Part shown: positions 35,706-46,601 of the stretch, one piece after another | Layout: every line of letters begins with the position of its first letter | Position numbering within the stretch: position 1 is the stretch's first letter | DNA from: Saccharina japonica | Taxonomy: Eukaryota > Sar > Phaeophyceae > Laminariales > Laminariaceae | Reading direction: 5' to 3' | NCBI GenBank assembly: GCA_008828725.1 | Contig: MEHQ01001178.1 | Coordinates: 222,870 to 286,869 of the forward strand | DNA length: 64,000 nt | Notes under the pieces: generated by a model | The model's database searches: none | What the model was told of the DNA's origin: nothing | The model's input: the letters and a program-made list of their open reading frames with translations, nothing else | Position numbers and translations under genes: made by a program

Positions 35706-38700
35706 ATGAGGAACGCGCAACCCAGATGTACCCCCAGGCGTTCCCTTTCAACAGGGCCTTGGCCGTGCCAGTCGTTGATGCTCACGCTTCTCGTCCCGGC
35801 GGTCACCACAGGTGCTGCTTTCGCATTCCATTCCTGTCCCCTCTCTGCATGGAACCATCGATCCCCCTTCCCTTCGTCCAGAAGTTGTGAGTCGTTGCTG
35901 TCGGCAGGCAGAGGGGGGGCGTATTCGTTGGGTACGTCGTCGAGGTGGCAACGAAGACACCGGCAGCAACAGCAGCAGCAGCAACAGCGCTGTTGGTCAG
36001 GTCGAGCAGCGGCTCCTTCGGCGTTCTTAACGGCCACGATGGGCGCAGGGATAATGGCGCAAGGGGAGGGGGACCGAGCAAGGTAAAGCCTGCCACATAC
36101 CAGGTACCTGTGGTACCTGGTACACCGGTGCCATGGCTGCTGCGTTGTGCGTTGTACATATCATACGTATCCACCGCAGCAGTACGAGTAGGTTTTCGTA
36201 GATCAAATGGTAGCGCTTGCTTTTGACTCTATGTGTGCTGCACATGACGCGGTGGGCGGTGCAGAGGTGTCGGTGTATTCTGCTTTGTTGGTGTCACGGT
36301 AGAGGAGTAGTTTCATGTTTTGGGAGTGCTGTTCACCGGTATATGCTGCTCTACGTATGAATACTGCTGTAATGACTCCCCCTTCCCCCCCCGCCCCCGC
36401 CCCGCCCGTTCCCCGTCGCCTTTTGTCTGGCAACCATGACGACCACCACCACCACCACTGGCGCGATTGTTGACTGTTTGCTCGGCAGCGGCTGGGGGGG
36501 ATCCTCGTCGATCGAATCGCTTTCTTCAATAGCCGGGGAAGATAACCTGCTGTCTCCGGTGTTGATCAAGGTCATCGGGGTCGGCGGTGGCGGCGGCAAC
36601 GCGGTGGACGGCATGATTACCACCGCGACGCGCAAGCTGGCCGGGGTGGAGTTCGTCGCGATGAACACGGACACGCAGGCCTTGACCAAGTCTCGCGCGG
36701 AGGTGCGGGGTGGGAATGCCGAGCGAGGCGGGGGGGTGGGGGGGGGGGTTGGGGGGGGGGTGGGGAGGGGAGGGGCGAGGGGGGGCGAGGCGGGCGGCGC
36801 AGCGCGGCGGCTGGCGGCGGCACCACAGATCTTTGAAGGATGGCGTCTTTTACGTTTAGACGCGACCCCTGTGGCATGTTTGGGCTGCAAGGAAACGATT
36901 TTGTCCGTGCTAATTTTTTATGTTGTCAGTCACGCCGATCCTACCCTGCCCCTTGTTCTTGTTCGTCTATCTCTCTCCCCCTTCTCTCATCGGAACGCCG
37001 CTTGTTGACAAGTTGATTGTTTTGACTGTTGGTAATCGGATGTTGATGCCTTTGATGTGTCAGGTGAATATTAATAATTGGCCCTTCCTTTCCCTGCCTC
37101 GGCCTCTCTGCAACGCCGCTTATGTTGACGTTGATTTTTTGTGCCTTCGACGTGTTTCAGGTGAAGATTGCCCTCGGGTCGGGCGTCACACGCGGCCTTG
37201 GCGCGGGGGGGAAACCCGAGGTGGGGCAGGCCGCTGCCAAGGAATCTCTGCCCGATATCGAGAAGGTTCTGGCTGGTGCTGATATGGTTTTCGTCACGGC
37301 AGGTAAGAGCACCGTTCATGGTTCGGTCGGCAATATAGTGCCCTCATTTTTGTGCTGGGGGTTTCTCTTTTGTGTGCTGGAAGGGGTGTGTTTATTTCGA
37401 GAGAACGTGCTCTTCTGGCGGTCTTTAGCGGTGCCACTCGAGAGAGTTGGGTGCTCGTATAGCAGCAGTACTGACGACCGCCTGTGTAACGCTCGTGTGG
37501 GGCTCTGCGGTAATCCGGTACGTACGCAGGAGAGTCTGCGGATTAAAGCAGATGTTTCGGTTGGAAAAACGGCGTCAGGAACCTCAAGGAACGGGCATCC
37601 AACGCCCTTTTTACCGTTGGGAATACTATCCTTTTTGTCGTTGGAAGTATTATCGACGGATGACTCCCCCGACGCTGCGGTCACAATTTCACGCTTCCCA
37701 CCGAGCACCCTGGGCCACCGAGCAACCCGTGGGAAAATAAATGGCCAACTTTCGTAAACGAAACTGACTCAAAATCGACCGCCCCACTCGAGAACGACAA
37801 GGAGACAGATGCCGCTGGTACATTCCACCACCCGTCTACGAATTGCTGATATAGTTCACCCCAACAAATCAGTCCATTCGACGCTTTTGACATCTATACG
37901 CAAGAAAGTCCGCCTCGCACGCGGTTCTTACGAGTACTGCAGGATGCATCTCACCCTCCATGCGACTCTTCAATGCCCGTCTGGTCGGTGAAAACCCGAC
38001 GTGCTCCGTCCCGGCTTTGCCGGAATGCGAGGGTCTATGATCGTACGACTACGGCCATGCATGTCAATGAGTACAGCCCGCCCCCCCACCCCCAGCCCCT
38101 TCCAGTTGGTGTTTGCCACTTTGCTCAGCCTGGACAAGATGGTTGATTGCCCACTCTAACTCCTCATTACATCTTCATTCCGAGAAATTTCCCAGGTCGT
38201 CAGAGGTAGCGTTAGAGGTTAGCTCCAAGTGCTTCCCAACCGTTTTTTCGAAAGCTGGGGTCGTTTATAGTTCGACTAATTTTTTTTTTTGTTTTAGACC
38301 TGAGCCAAGCATGGTCTATATATATATATATAATAACAGCCCTCGCCCCCTTCCCACGTGCGTGTTTCAGGCATGGGCGGAGGGACGGGAACCGGCGCCG
38401 CTCCGGTAATCGCTGCCGCAGCGCGAGATATGGGGTGCCTCACCGTTGCCGTCGTCACCGAGCCGTTCGAGTTCGAGGGACGGCAGAGGTCGAGGCAGGC
38501 CTCGGCCGGCGTGGCGGAGCTGAGGAAGTGCGCGGACACGGTACTCGTGGTCGACAACGACCGGCTGCTCGAGATTGTGCCCGGGAGGATGACCATGTCG
38601 GACGCTTTTCTGGTGGCGGACGACGTTTTGCGGCAGGGGGTGAGTGAGGTTTTGCTTCGCGAGAGGAGGCAGCAGCGCGGGAGGGGTGTTTTTAGGGCGG

Positions 38701-39242
38701 GGGGGGGGCGGGTGTCGGTGTTTTGGTGCTCTGAGGCTGTTTTTGTTCCGGGCAGGTGTTTTGGCTGTGTCGGGGAAAGACACCGGGCGTTGACAACCGT
38801 TGTTGGGGCCCGGAAAGGGGGGGGTCGGGGGAGGTGGGAGAGGCGAGCAGTAGTTGGTGCCTTTGTCCGCTTTTTTCAGTATACGCTCTTTTTCGTCCTC
38901 TGCTTTATTCGTTTTGTCACCTTTTTATCCGTTTTTTTGCCTGTTTTTTTTTTTGGTTTTGTGTTTTTTTTGTGTTTTTGTTTTCGGGTAGTTGATCTGC
39001 CGTCGTTCGAATGAGTTAGGGTCAGGGTTTCAGGGTTGCGCAGATCTGCACCCGAGTGAAGGGTTTTTCGGCGTGGCTACTTACTGATCGCACACGCGTC
39101 CGATGCGATTTTTTGGCAGGTCATCGGGACGTCAGAGATCATCGTCCGACCTGGCCTGATCAACGTGGACTTCGCCGACGTGCGTGAGGTGGTCAAGGAC
39201 TCTGGCACGGCCCTCATCGGGATAGGAACGGGGACCGGAAAG
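35706..39242 (+). CDS. ftsZ: Plastid FtsZ, 3'-truncated copy (exons 1-5)
   Basis: Exons are 35706-36082, 36489-36702, 37161-37302, 38371-38639 and 39120-39242, with the same phases and the same protein sequence as the complete copy downstream. They encode the two-part leader, the [14 protein letters not shown] nucleotide-binding start, the GGGTGTG tubulin signature and the T7 loop NVDFADV. Homology with the full copy ends in intron 5 at the N at 39296, so the exons for the C-terminal subdomain and tail are missing. If the duplication is real this is a truncated gene that still keeps its own upstream region. If it is an assembly join, it is an allele of the downstream gene. No alternative downstream exon was found in 39297-39727. 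Confidence 0.9.
37905..38098 (-). repeat. G-run-associated dispersed repeat in ftsZ intron 3, copy 1
   Basis: The full-length form, read on minus, runs from a G-rich run (CCCGCCCCCCCACCCCCAGC on +) through CATGGCCGTAGTCGTACG, GGGACGGAGCACGTC and GGGTTTTCACCGACCAG to a region with GGGTGAGATGCATCCTGCAG and AAGAACCGC. Confidence 0.8.
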
Positions 39243-39295
39243 GTGCCCCCCCCCTCCCCTCTATTTATGACGCATGAAACGAAATGGATGTGTGA

Positions 39296-39727
39296 NTACC
39301 AGCCAGGCAAGCCAGGAGGTGTATTTTGTATACAACGGCTGCTGTGGGTATTGGGTATTTGGGGAGGAGGAGGGAAATCGTCGATCGATGGTCACGTGCT
39401 ACGCGTCTGGTCGACTGGCCAAGTTCGGTACAAGGACATGCAGACATCAAAAACCAAAAGAAGCCTGTCTTGTGATTTTGATTCCAGGACCCCCGAGACC
39501 GCAGCAGCGGCAACAGCAGCAGTACCACCACCGGCACCAGCACCAACAGCAACAGCAGTATTTGGTTTATAATCGTCTTCGTTTTCTTTTCACATATGGA
39601 GCCATGTGTTGCTGTGTTGTTTGCTCTCTTGGGTCGTTTGTGGTCTGCGCGAGAGTAGGCGTTGTCTTACAGCAGCAGTACTGACTGTAGTAGTATGTAC
39701 CGGACACCTACAATATTGTAATAGTAC
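39296..39727. other. Ambiguous base and unique linker between the two duplicated segments
   Basis: The N at 39296 is the only ambiguous base in the window. It falls exactly where copy 1 stops matching copy 2. The following ~430 bp contain CAG-rich repeats and end in TACCGGACACCTACAATATT, which looks like the left end of a TA-flanked MITE that continues into copy 2 at 39728. Confidence 0.85.
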
Positions 39728-39886
39728 CTGCCAAGAAACAGGACAACTGTTCTACAGCAGTACGTAGGCCGGATTATTTACTTGAAAAAGGGTGCGTTGT
39801 GCGAGTACTCAAACTTCAGTATAGTCACTCCCCCAAATTATTAGTTTCCTGTAAATCTCAGCCTGCCTTTCTTATTGCTCGTTTTC

Positions 39887-39983
39887 TTAACCCTTCTAGG
39901 ACTGGAGTCCCGTTTTGGGGACAAATTACTTAGAATTAGAGTGGTTTGTCCCCAAAACGGGACTGCAGTCCTAAAAGGGTTAA
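39887..39983. mobile_element. Hairpin MITE, copy 2a
   Basis: Duplicate of the element at 29039-29135, carried by the segmental duplication. Confidence 0.85.
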
Positions 39984-40097
39984 TAGGTTTCCTGTACTCT
40001 GTATACCATACCAGTTGCCTGGGATATCGGTACATACTGCTCGTTTTCGTTCTCGTATTATATGCACGAGGTACATACAGCAGTAATACTAATTCAA

Positions 40098-40563
40098 GAG
40101 TATGTTCGGTAGGGCACGTACCAAAGTATACCGGGGGGCATTTGCTAGGTAAATGCCCTATCCGAACCGTACCGGGGTTGTTCGGTATGGCCGCAATGCC
40201 CTACCGAACACTCCATTAAGGTTCGGTATGAACTAGATACCGATACCCAAACTTCGGTAAGTTCGGTTTGAATTCGATACCCGCACCCCGGGTACCGGTA
40301 TACCCTCGACCGAAGTACTGGGGGTTCGGGTATTTTTTCGGCACGGCCTCAATACCCTACCGAACACTCCGGTATAGTTCGGTACGAACTCAATACCGGT
40401 ACCCGACACTTCGGTAAATTCGGTACGAACTCAATATCGGTACCCGACATTTCGGTACGCCCACCCAAATATACCGCGGGTACCGGTACACCCTCGTCCA
40501 TGATACCGGGGGTACCGGTATTTGCTCTGTACCAACTCGGTACCGGTATCGATATTCAGTGGC
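40098..40563. repeat. GGTACC-rich satellite, block 1 of copy 2
   Basis: Duplicate of 29250-29715 with no difference that I noticed. Confidence 0.85.
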
Positions 40564-41052
40564 ACGACAGGGACGCATTATGACATCAGAACATGGCTTT
40601 TGGGGCCTTGTTGGTAAAACACCCTTCCACATACCTAATTACCGAATTGAGTGCGACAGCTCGCGTCTATCCCTGCTGTTTTTGTATTCCAAGGCTACTG
40701 CTGTAGCAGCAGCAGCAACAACAGTAGCAGCAAGGCGCGAGGTTGCTGCGGTCTACATGCCGAGCTTAGATCGGGCTTCGAGCGTAGCACTCCTGGGCAG
40801 TGGCACGCATGGAGTGTACGGCAGTAGGGCACCTTATCGACATTCAAAGCTGTTGCTCCTGCTGCTGCTGCTGCTGCTAACCGTGTTGTCGCGTGTTATT
40901 TTTATCCACTTTCTTGGGATAGCGGCGGCAGCACTGCTGCTTACTCTGCACTTGCCGCCGCCGTCTGTTTGCTGTTGCTATTGACATACCAGGTATGAAG
41001 TTCGTGAGGGTGTGCCCCGTGAGTGCATTGCGTACGTATGATATAAAATATA

Positions 41053-41618
41053 TTCGGTACGGCCTCGATACTGGTACCCGACACTTCGGTAAGGTTTGGT
41101 ACAAACTCGATACCGGTACTCGAATTTTCGGTAAGCTCGGTACGCTCACTCCAGAATACCTCGGGTACCGGTATGCGTTTCAACAAAATACTGGGGGTGC
41201 CGGTATTTGTTCGGCTACCGAACACTCCGGTATGGCTCGGTACAAACGCAATACCGGTACCCGATACTTCGGTACGTTAGGTACGATCTCAATACCGGTA
41301 TCCGACACTTCGGTTCGACCTCAAAATCGGTACCCGACACTTCCGTAAGTTCGATATGAATTCGACACCGGTACCCCGGGTACCGGTATACCCTGGACCA
41401 CAATATCGGGGGTACCGGTATTTGTTCGGGACGGCCTCAACACCCTATCGAATACCCCGGTATGGTTCGGTACAAACTTAACACCGGTACCCGACACTTC
41501 GGTAAGTTCGGTACGATCTCAATACGTACCAATACCCGACACTTCCGTAAGTACGGTACGCCCATCGAAAATACGGCGTATGCCGGTATACGGTATACCC
41601 TACGGAAACATATGCTTG
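41053..41618. repeat. GGTACC-rich satellite, block 2 of copy 2
   Basis: Duplicate of 30205-30770 with no difference that I noticed. Perfect conservation of such an unstable array between copies points to very recent origin or an assembly duplicate. Confidence 0.85.
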
Positions 41619-41813
41619 GTATTATTAGCATTAATACGAAGTACTATTTTAATACTGTTTTGTACCTGGTAGTATTTTATCAATTGGGAAAAAGTGTTCA
41701 GACGAGCACGGTATACGGCATACAGCAGCATGCCTGGAAATCCCATTCAGAACTGACAATAATATCCCACACTAACTCTAAGTAGTTTGTCCCCAAATAC
41801 GTGGGACCAGTTA

Positions 41814-41913
41814 TTAACCCTTATAGAACTGCAGTCCCGTTTTGGGGACAAATTACTTAGAATTAGAGTGGTTTGTCCCCATAACGGGACTGCAGTTCTA
41901 AATGGGTTGTTAA
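41814..41913. mobile_element. Hairpin MITE, copy 2b
   Basis: Duplicate of the element at 30966-31065. Confidence 0.82.
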
Positions 41914-42559
41914 TGGCAAAAGTATAGTGCAGCAACAGACAGAATTGGAGTTCGAGGTACTGTATGCCAGTACGTATTAATAGTGGGGGTACGAATATGT
42001 AATATGTAAACCAGACTGAATGTGGACAGTTCGAGCGGGTACTGCTGCTGTGGGGGTATGAATATAAAAGTATGTTTTGATTTTTTCAACTGATACAATT
42101 TTGAAAAAATAACGGGGATGATGCACATACCATACATACAGCGGTACAGCCAGTCTATGACGACCTTGAGCTGCCTGCGCATACAGAACACAGCAGAGCA
42201 GCAGCAGCGCAGCAGTACCGGTACGCCATACGATACGTTCCGCTCCCTTTTAGACTGACTGGTCGTATAAATAGGTACACATTATACATATCTACTCGTA
42301 TGATATATACCTGGTACTGGTACTGCCTGGTGTGCTGAAATATAAAGCGTGTGGCGCGCATAACAAATAACGCGGGGCGATGCAACGAAGACGAAGACAA
42401 TGTAATTAAAGCAAAATGAAAGCTGTCGGCGCGTGCTCAAAACCGGAGAAGACCTGTGGATCAAAGCTCCGTGAGCAGGGTGAGGCGTTCTACTACCGCC
42501 ACAAGCTTAAGGGACTTACTTTTAAAGGTATACGGGGTTAGAGGGTCAGAGTCCCCCAC

Positions 42560-42997
42560 GGTCGCCCCGGTAGAGTAGTGGTCAGCTTCAAAGACTACTA
42601 TTAATATCATCATTGGTCCCCAAGATCGAATCCCACCGTGGTGAGAGATGTTGTCTTTATTTGAAAAAATAGAAAGGAACCAATTGCTGAGAGCGCCTTC
42701 GTGGCGTGGGTAGGCGGAATCCGACGCAAGTCGACGAGGGAAGAAAGTGCTGAAATCTTCTCGCGATAAAAAAGCAAGGCAAGAACCGTAGTGGGGGAGG
42801 AGGGAGAAGAGCCTACTTTGTGACCCCGGATCTGAGTTACGACTAGGAAGGAGAGAGAAAGGAAGGGCGAAGATAATAAATGGGAGGAGGGAGAAGAGCC
42901 TACTTTGTGACCCCGGATCTGAGTTACGACTAGGAAGGAGAGAGAAAGGAAGGGCGAAGATAATAAATGGGATGGAAAACAAAACAAAAACAAAAAA
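42560..42997 (+). mobile_element. tRNA-head SINE, copy 2, with internal 87-bp duplication
   Basis: Matches 31712-32062, but the body part from GGAGGGAGAAGAGCCTACTT to GAAGATAATAAATGGG occurs twice in tandem. The two halves are identical to each other. Confidence 0.75.
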
Positions 42998-43089
42998 CGG
43001 GCCGACCCGTCGAGAAATTACCGGGCTCAAACGTTGAGTATAGGCGTCTACCCCCTACAAACAGCCTTAAGTTTATTATAAAACAGCGG

Positions 43090-43271
43090 TACAGGACACC
43101 GAATAACACCGAATAAGAATCAGGAAAGCTGGCCCAGGCTGGATTTCTTAATTGAGAGAGGGTGTTTTTCTGCACAAAATTCAAGATAACAGCTCTCGAA
43201 TTTCTTGTTGTACGCTACGTAAATGAAAGCCTGGCCTTCTCATTAGCCTGTTTCTTATTAGGTGTCCTGTA
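43090..43271. mobile_element. TA-flanked MITE, duplicate of copy a
   Basis: Duplicate of 32155-32336. Confidence 0.82.
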
Positions 43272-43402
43272 GTGCCGTAATTATGCTGGACCACCTTCGT
43301 ATGGGGACTACTGTCATAGGTCGACAGATGGCCATGAACGCACGCATGAAAAGCGAACGACGAAAAGCGAATGACGAAAGTCATTCGTTATACTACAAAA
43401 AG

Positions 43403-43568
43403 TACAGGACAACTAATGAGAAACAGGAATTCTGGCCCAGGCTGGATTTCTTATCCGAGAGAGGGTGTTTCTACACTATTTTCGAGATAACGACTCTCGA
43501 ATTTCTTATTTCCCCCTGAATATCAGCCTGGATTTCTGATTTGCCTGTTTCTTACTAGGTGTCCTGTA
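43403..43568. mobile_element. TA-flanked MITE, duplicate of copy b
   Basis: Duplicate of 32468-32633. Confidence 0.82.
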
Positions 43569-43892
43569 CTGTACTACTGCACTACTGCTGTACCAGGTAC
43601 AGAAGTGTGGGGGCGGAGACCTGCCTCGGCGTTTCGACCGGGAAAAGGCCGTGCGATGTCGACCAGCAATTAAACTGCGTACTTCAGAGTAGTTGTGAGC
43701 AGACAAGAAAACGAGTCGCACACTGCTGTACTGCTGGATGATAGTTAGACAGAGGATTCACAGCGAGCTTGCCCTGCCCAATCACAGGGAAGCTATTAAT
43801 AGCTTTGCTGGGACACTGCTTTCTTTTCTTCTTTTGTCTTTTTCGAACCATGAAATCATGCGTTATTTCTTATTTCGTTCGTGTACAGGCAG

Positions 43893-44048
43893 TACAGGAC
43901 ACCTAATAATAAACAGGAAATATAGTCCAGGCTGGATTTCTTATTTGAAAGAGGGTGCTTTCTACACTAACTTCAATATAACGACTCTCGATTTCCTTAT
44001 TTTCCTCAAAATCTCAGCCTGACTTTCTTAGCCTGTTTCTTATCAGGT
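43893..44048. mobile_element. TA-flanked MITE, duplicate of copy c
   Basis: Duplicate of 32958-33113. Confidence 0.75.
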
Positions 44049-44560
44049 TACAACCTCTAAACGTACGGTACCTTCCTGCTACCACGTACAACTGCTGTCT
44101 GTACCTCGTATTATATGCATCTCTCTGTTGAGATCACCTCGTATTGTTTCCCGGGGAGTTACTTGCTACTATTAATATAGTACAGCGTATGGGGATCTGG
44201 TGGTACGTTTCCTACTGGTACGAAAGAAGCAGCTGAAACAGCTTCTTTGGGCGTATTTAGTATTTACCTGGTACGTACTATTGATACCAGGTACATATCA
44301 TACATACTGTACCTGGTATCTATAAACCAGCTGTGTGCTTGGTGCTTAGTGTGACCTGCCCCTTCTTTCAGCTGTCACACTGACGTGTACTGCTTGTACT
44401 CATGTGTACTGCTACCTGTATCATAACAACAGCAGTTACAATTCGTACTCTGCTGTTCGGTGCTGCCTTGTCATTTGTATGATATGTACAATAACGATAA
44501 TGCTGCGTCTAGTCTGCTCTGTATGTACCAGCTGATAAACCCGTACGACGTACATACCAG

Positions 44561-44958
44561 GGCATTAATTAGTGGGTCGGGGTCTGTTGCGCGCAGCGCA
44601 ACAGGCGACTCAAGGAGTGTTGCGCGCACCGCAACACGCCTGAGGCGCGTGTTGCGCGCCGCGGGGCCGGAGGCGAAAAAAGCGAAAAAATGGCGATCTT
44701 TGGGCGAATGTACGCCTAAAAAGCCTAAAAGATGTCCAATTACGACTATTTATCAAGAAAAAAAGACCCCCAAATTTTTTTTCTCGACCCCGGCGAGAAA
44801 AAAACGCGCAACAATTTTTTTTGCCTGCGGCGAAAATGTTGCGCGCCCAAAAACGCGTGTTGCGCTGCGCGCAACTAGCCTCGCGGCGACTGTTGCGCAA
44901 AACCGTTATTTTGGCCAAATGTTGCGCCAGCGCAACAGCGCAACACCTAATTAATGCC
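44561..44958. mobile_element. Foldback TGTTGCGC element, copy 2
   Basis: Duplicate of 33626-34062 but about 39 bp shorter, lacking the poly(C) interruption. The region reads CGCGCCGCGGGGCCGGAGGC instead. Inverted ends are intact. Confidence 0.75.
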
Positions 44959-46601
44959 TTGGTACATACGTACTGCTGTAGTTACGTTCGAGCGATCGGC
45001 GATTGGAGTATGAAATATCACACACAGCTTGCAAAGATGAGTCTCGACGAAATCGACTGCTGTGCTGCTGCTGTAGTACTCGTCGCACTGCTGTACTGGT
45101 ACCAGGTACATATCATACGATTATCATACTTACACTTGCTACGAACAAGCGGGAGAATATGCCTACCAGCCGATACATGTACATGTACGTACCAGCTGGT
45201 GGTATGTACAACAAAAAAAAGTAGTCCACGCACTACCCACGGAACATTGAAAATTGAAAAAACTGGATCTCTCAAGTTTGAAAACCAAGCACAAGAAGCA
45301 CAAGTCCACGCGCCAGAAGCGGAAGAGATTTTGGTTGGGCTGTTTCGGGTCCATCCCCACGACGAGCAGTTCAATTCGCACGACGAGCAGCACTGGTTTG
45401 AGATGATGATAGTCTATGTACGAAGTCTGCACAACAAGCACAATTGATTGATATCACGTTTCTTCCACGTTGTTTGCATAAAAGGGTCAGCCGGGAGGGG
45501 GGGAAAGAGGGGAGGAAAGAGGGGCGCGGCCGCACGCCGGGTCATCAATTGCTCTCGGCGAGAAGGCAGTGGGAGTGGGGGGAAGGAGTCCGTTGCTCTT
45601 GTTGTGCAGCTACAATTTACTATTATTCTGTACGACGTCGTGCACAACAGACACAACAACAACGAAGCTGTTGCCGCGTGTCAATCAATCAACCTTGCTG
45701 TAACTACGTCAGTATAGTATGGAACTGTTTGCCGAAAAAGAACTCTCGTCTTCTCACGTCTCTCGCAGGTGGCTGGTGCGTTGCAACCCTACCCGACACT
45801 CCCATCACTGCGCTGCTGCAGCAGCAGCGGCAGCAGCAGCAGCAGAGTCTAGTAGAGTATATATCCGTTGGAAAAGGCAGGATGCATCTCGAGTTATTTA
45901 TCCCCCCCTGCCTTTGCTCGATGCGGGCAGGCAGCCAAGGCTTGGGCAGGAGGGGGGTCAAGGCGGGAGAAAGTGGATCGAGCGAGATGTTTTTACGCAC
46001 AGCAAGCAACACCGAAAAAACAGAGGATGAGGCAGTTCGACCGCAGGATCGGGTCCCGCGCGTCCTTCTCGTTGCGTTTTTTTTTGTGGGGCTGGGCGAC
46101 AGCTAGCCGGCGAGAGAGTCTGTTTGTGTCTCTGGGCGAGCGTCATATCTACAACGTCTGGGAGCTAACCGCCAAACGCCGGCTTACTGAGATGCACAAC
46201 GCTTCGACAACCTCCAACCATTTTCTCTTTCGCTCACCTAAAAGTTGGGAGACTTCAGGAGCCGAGATACCCTCCAGCAAACATAACCGCTCCTTTTGCA
46301 CAGCCGCGTTCTTCGACCTGCCGTCCTGGTGGCAAACGCAGACGACATGCATCGCTGCCATGGCTTGCGTGTGGGAGAAAAGGGGCTATGACCCCCCCCA
46401 CTTGGCACCGATTAACGGGTAAACTGGTCCCGCCGCAACCCAGGTGGATCCCATCTTCTCGCAATACGCGAATCACCGAACTCCCAAAAGAGGCACCGCC
46501 AACTTCTCTTGTAAAACCTTATTTGAAGTTAGCCTTTTGCTACACGTAGAAACGTAGAAACGCGCGCACAGGCAACAGCAGCAGTGTCACACGCTGCCAT
46601 C

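Larger units (their letters stand above)
28880..39295 (+). repeat. 10.4-kb segmental duplication, copy 1
   Basis: The segment is near-identical to 39728-50177 in the same orientation. Differences are an 87-bp tandem duplication present only in copy 2, about 39 bp more in copy 1 near 33730-33775, a mismatch-rich patch in ftsZ intron 2 and single-base homopolymer changes. The offset is 10,848 bp at the left and 10,882 bp at the right. Identity stops on the left next to the LINE and on the right exactly at the single N at 39296. Confidence 0.95.
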
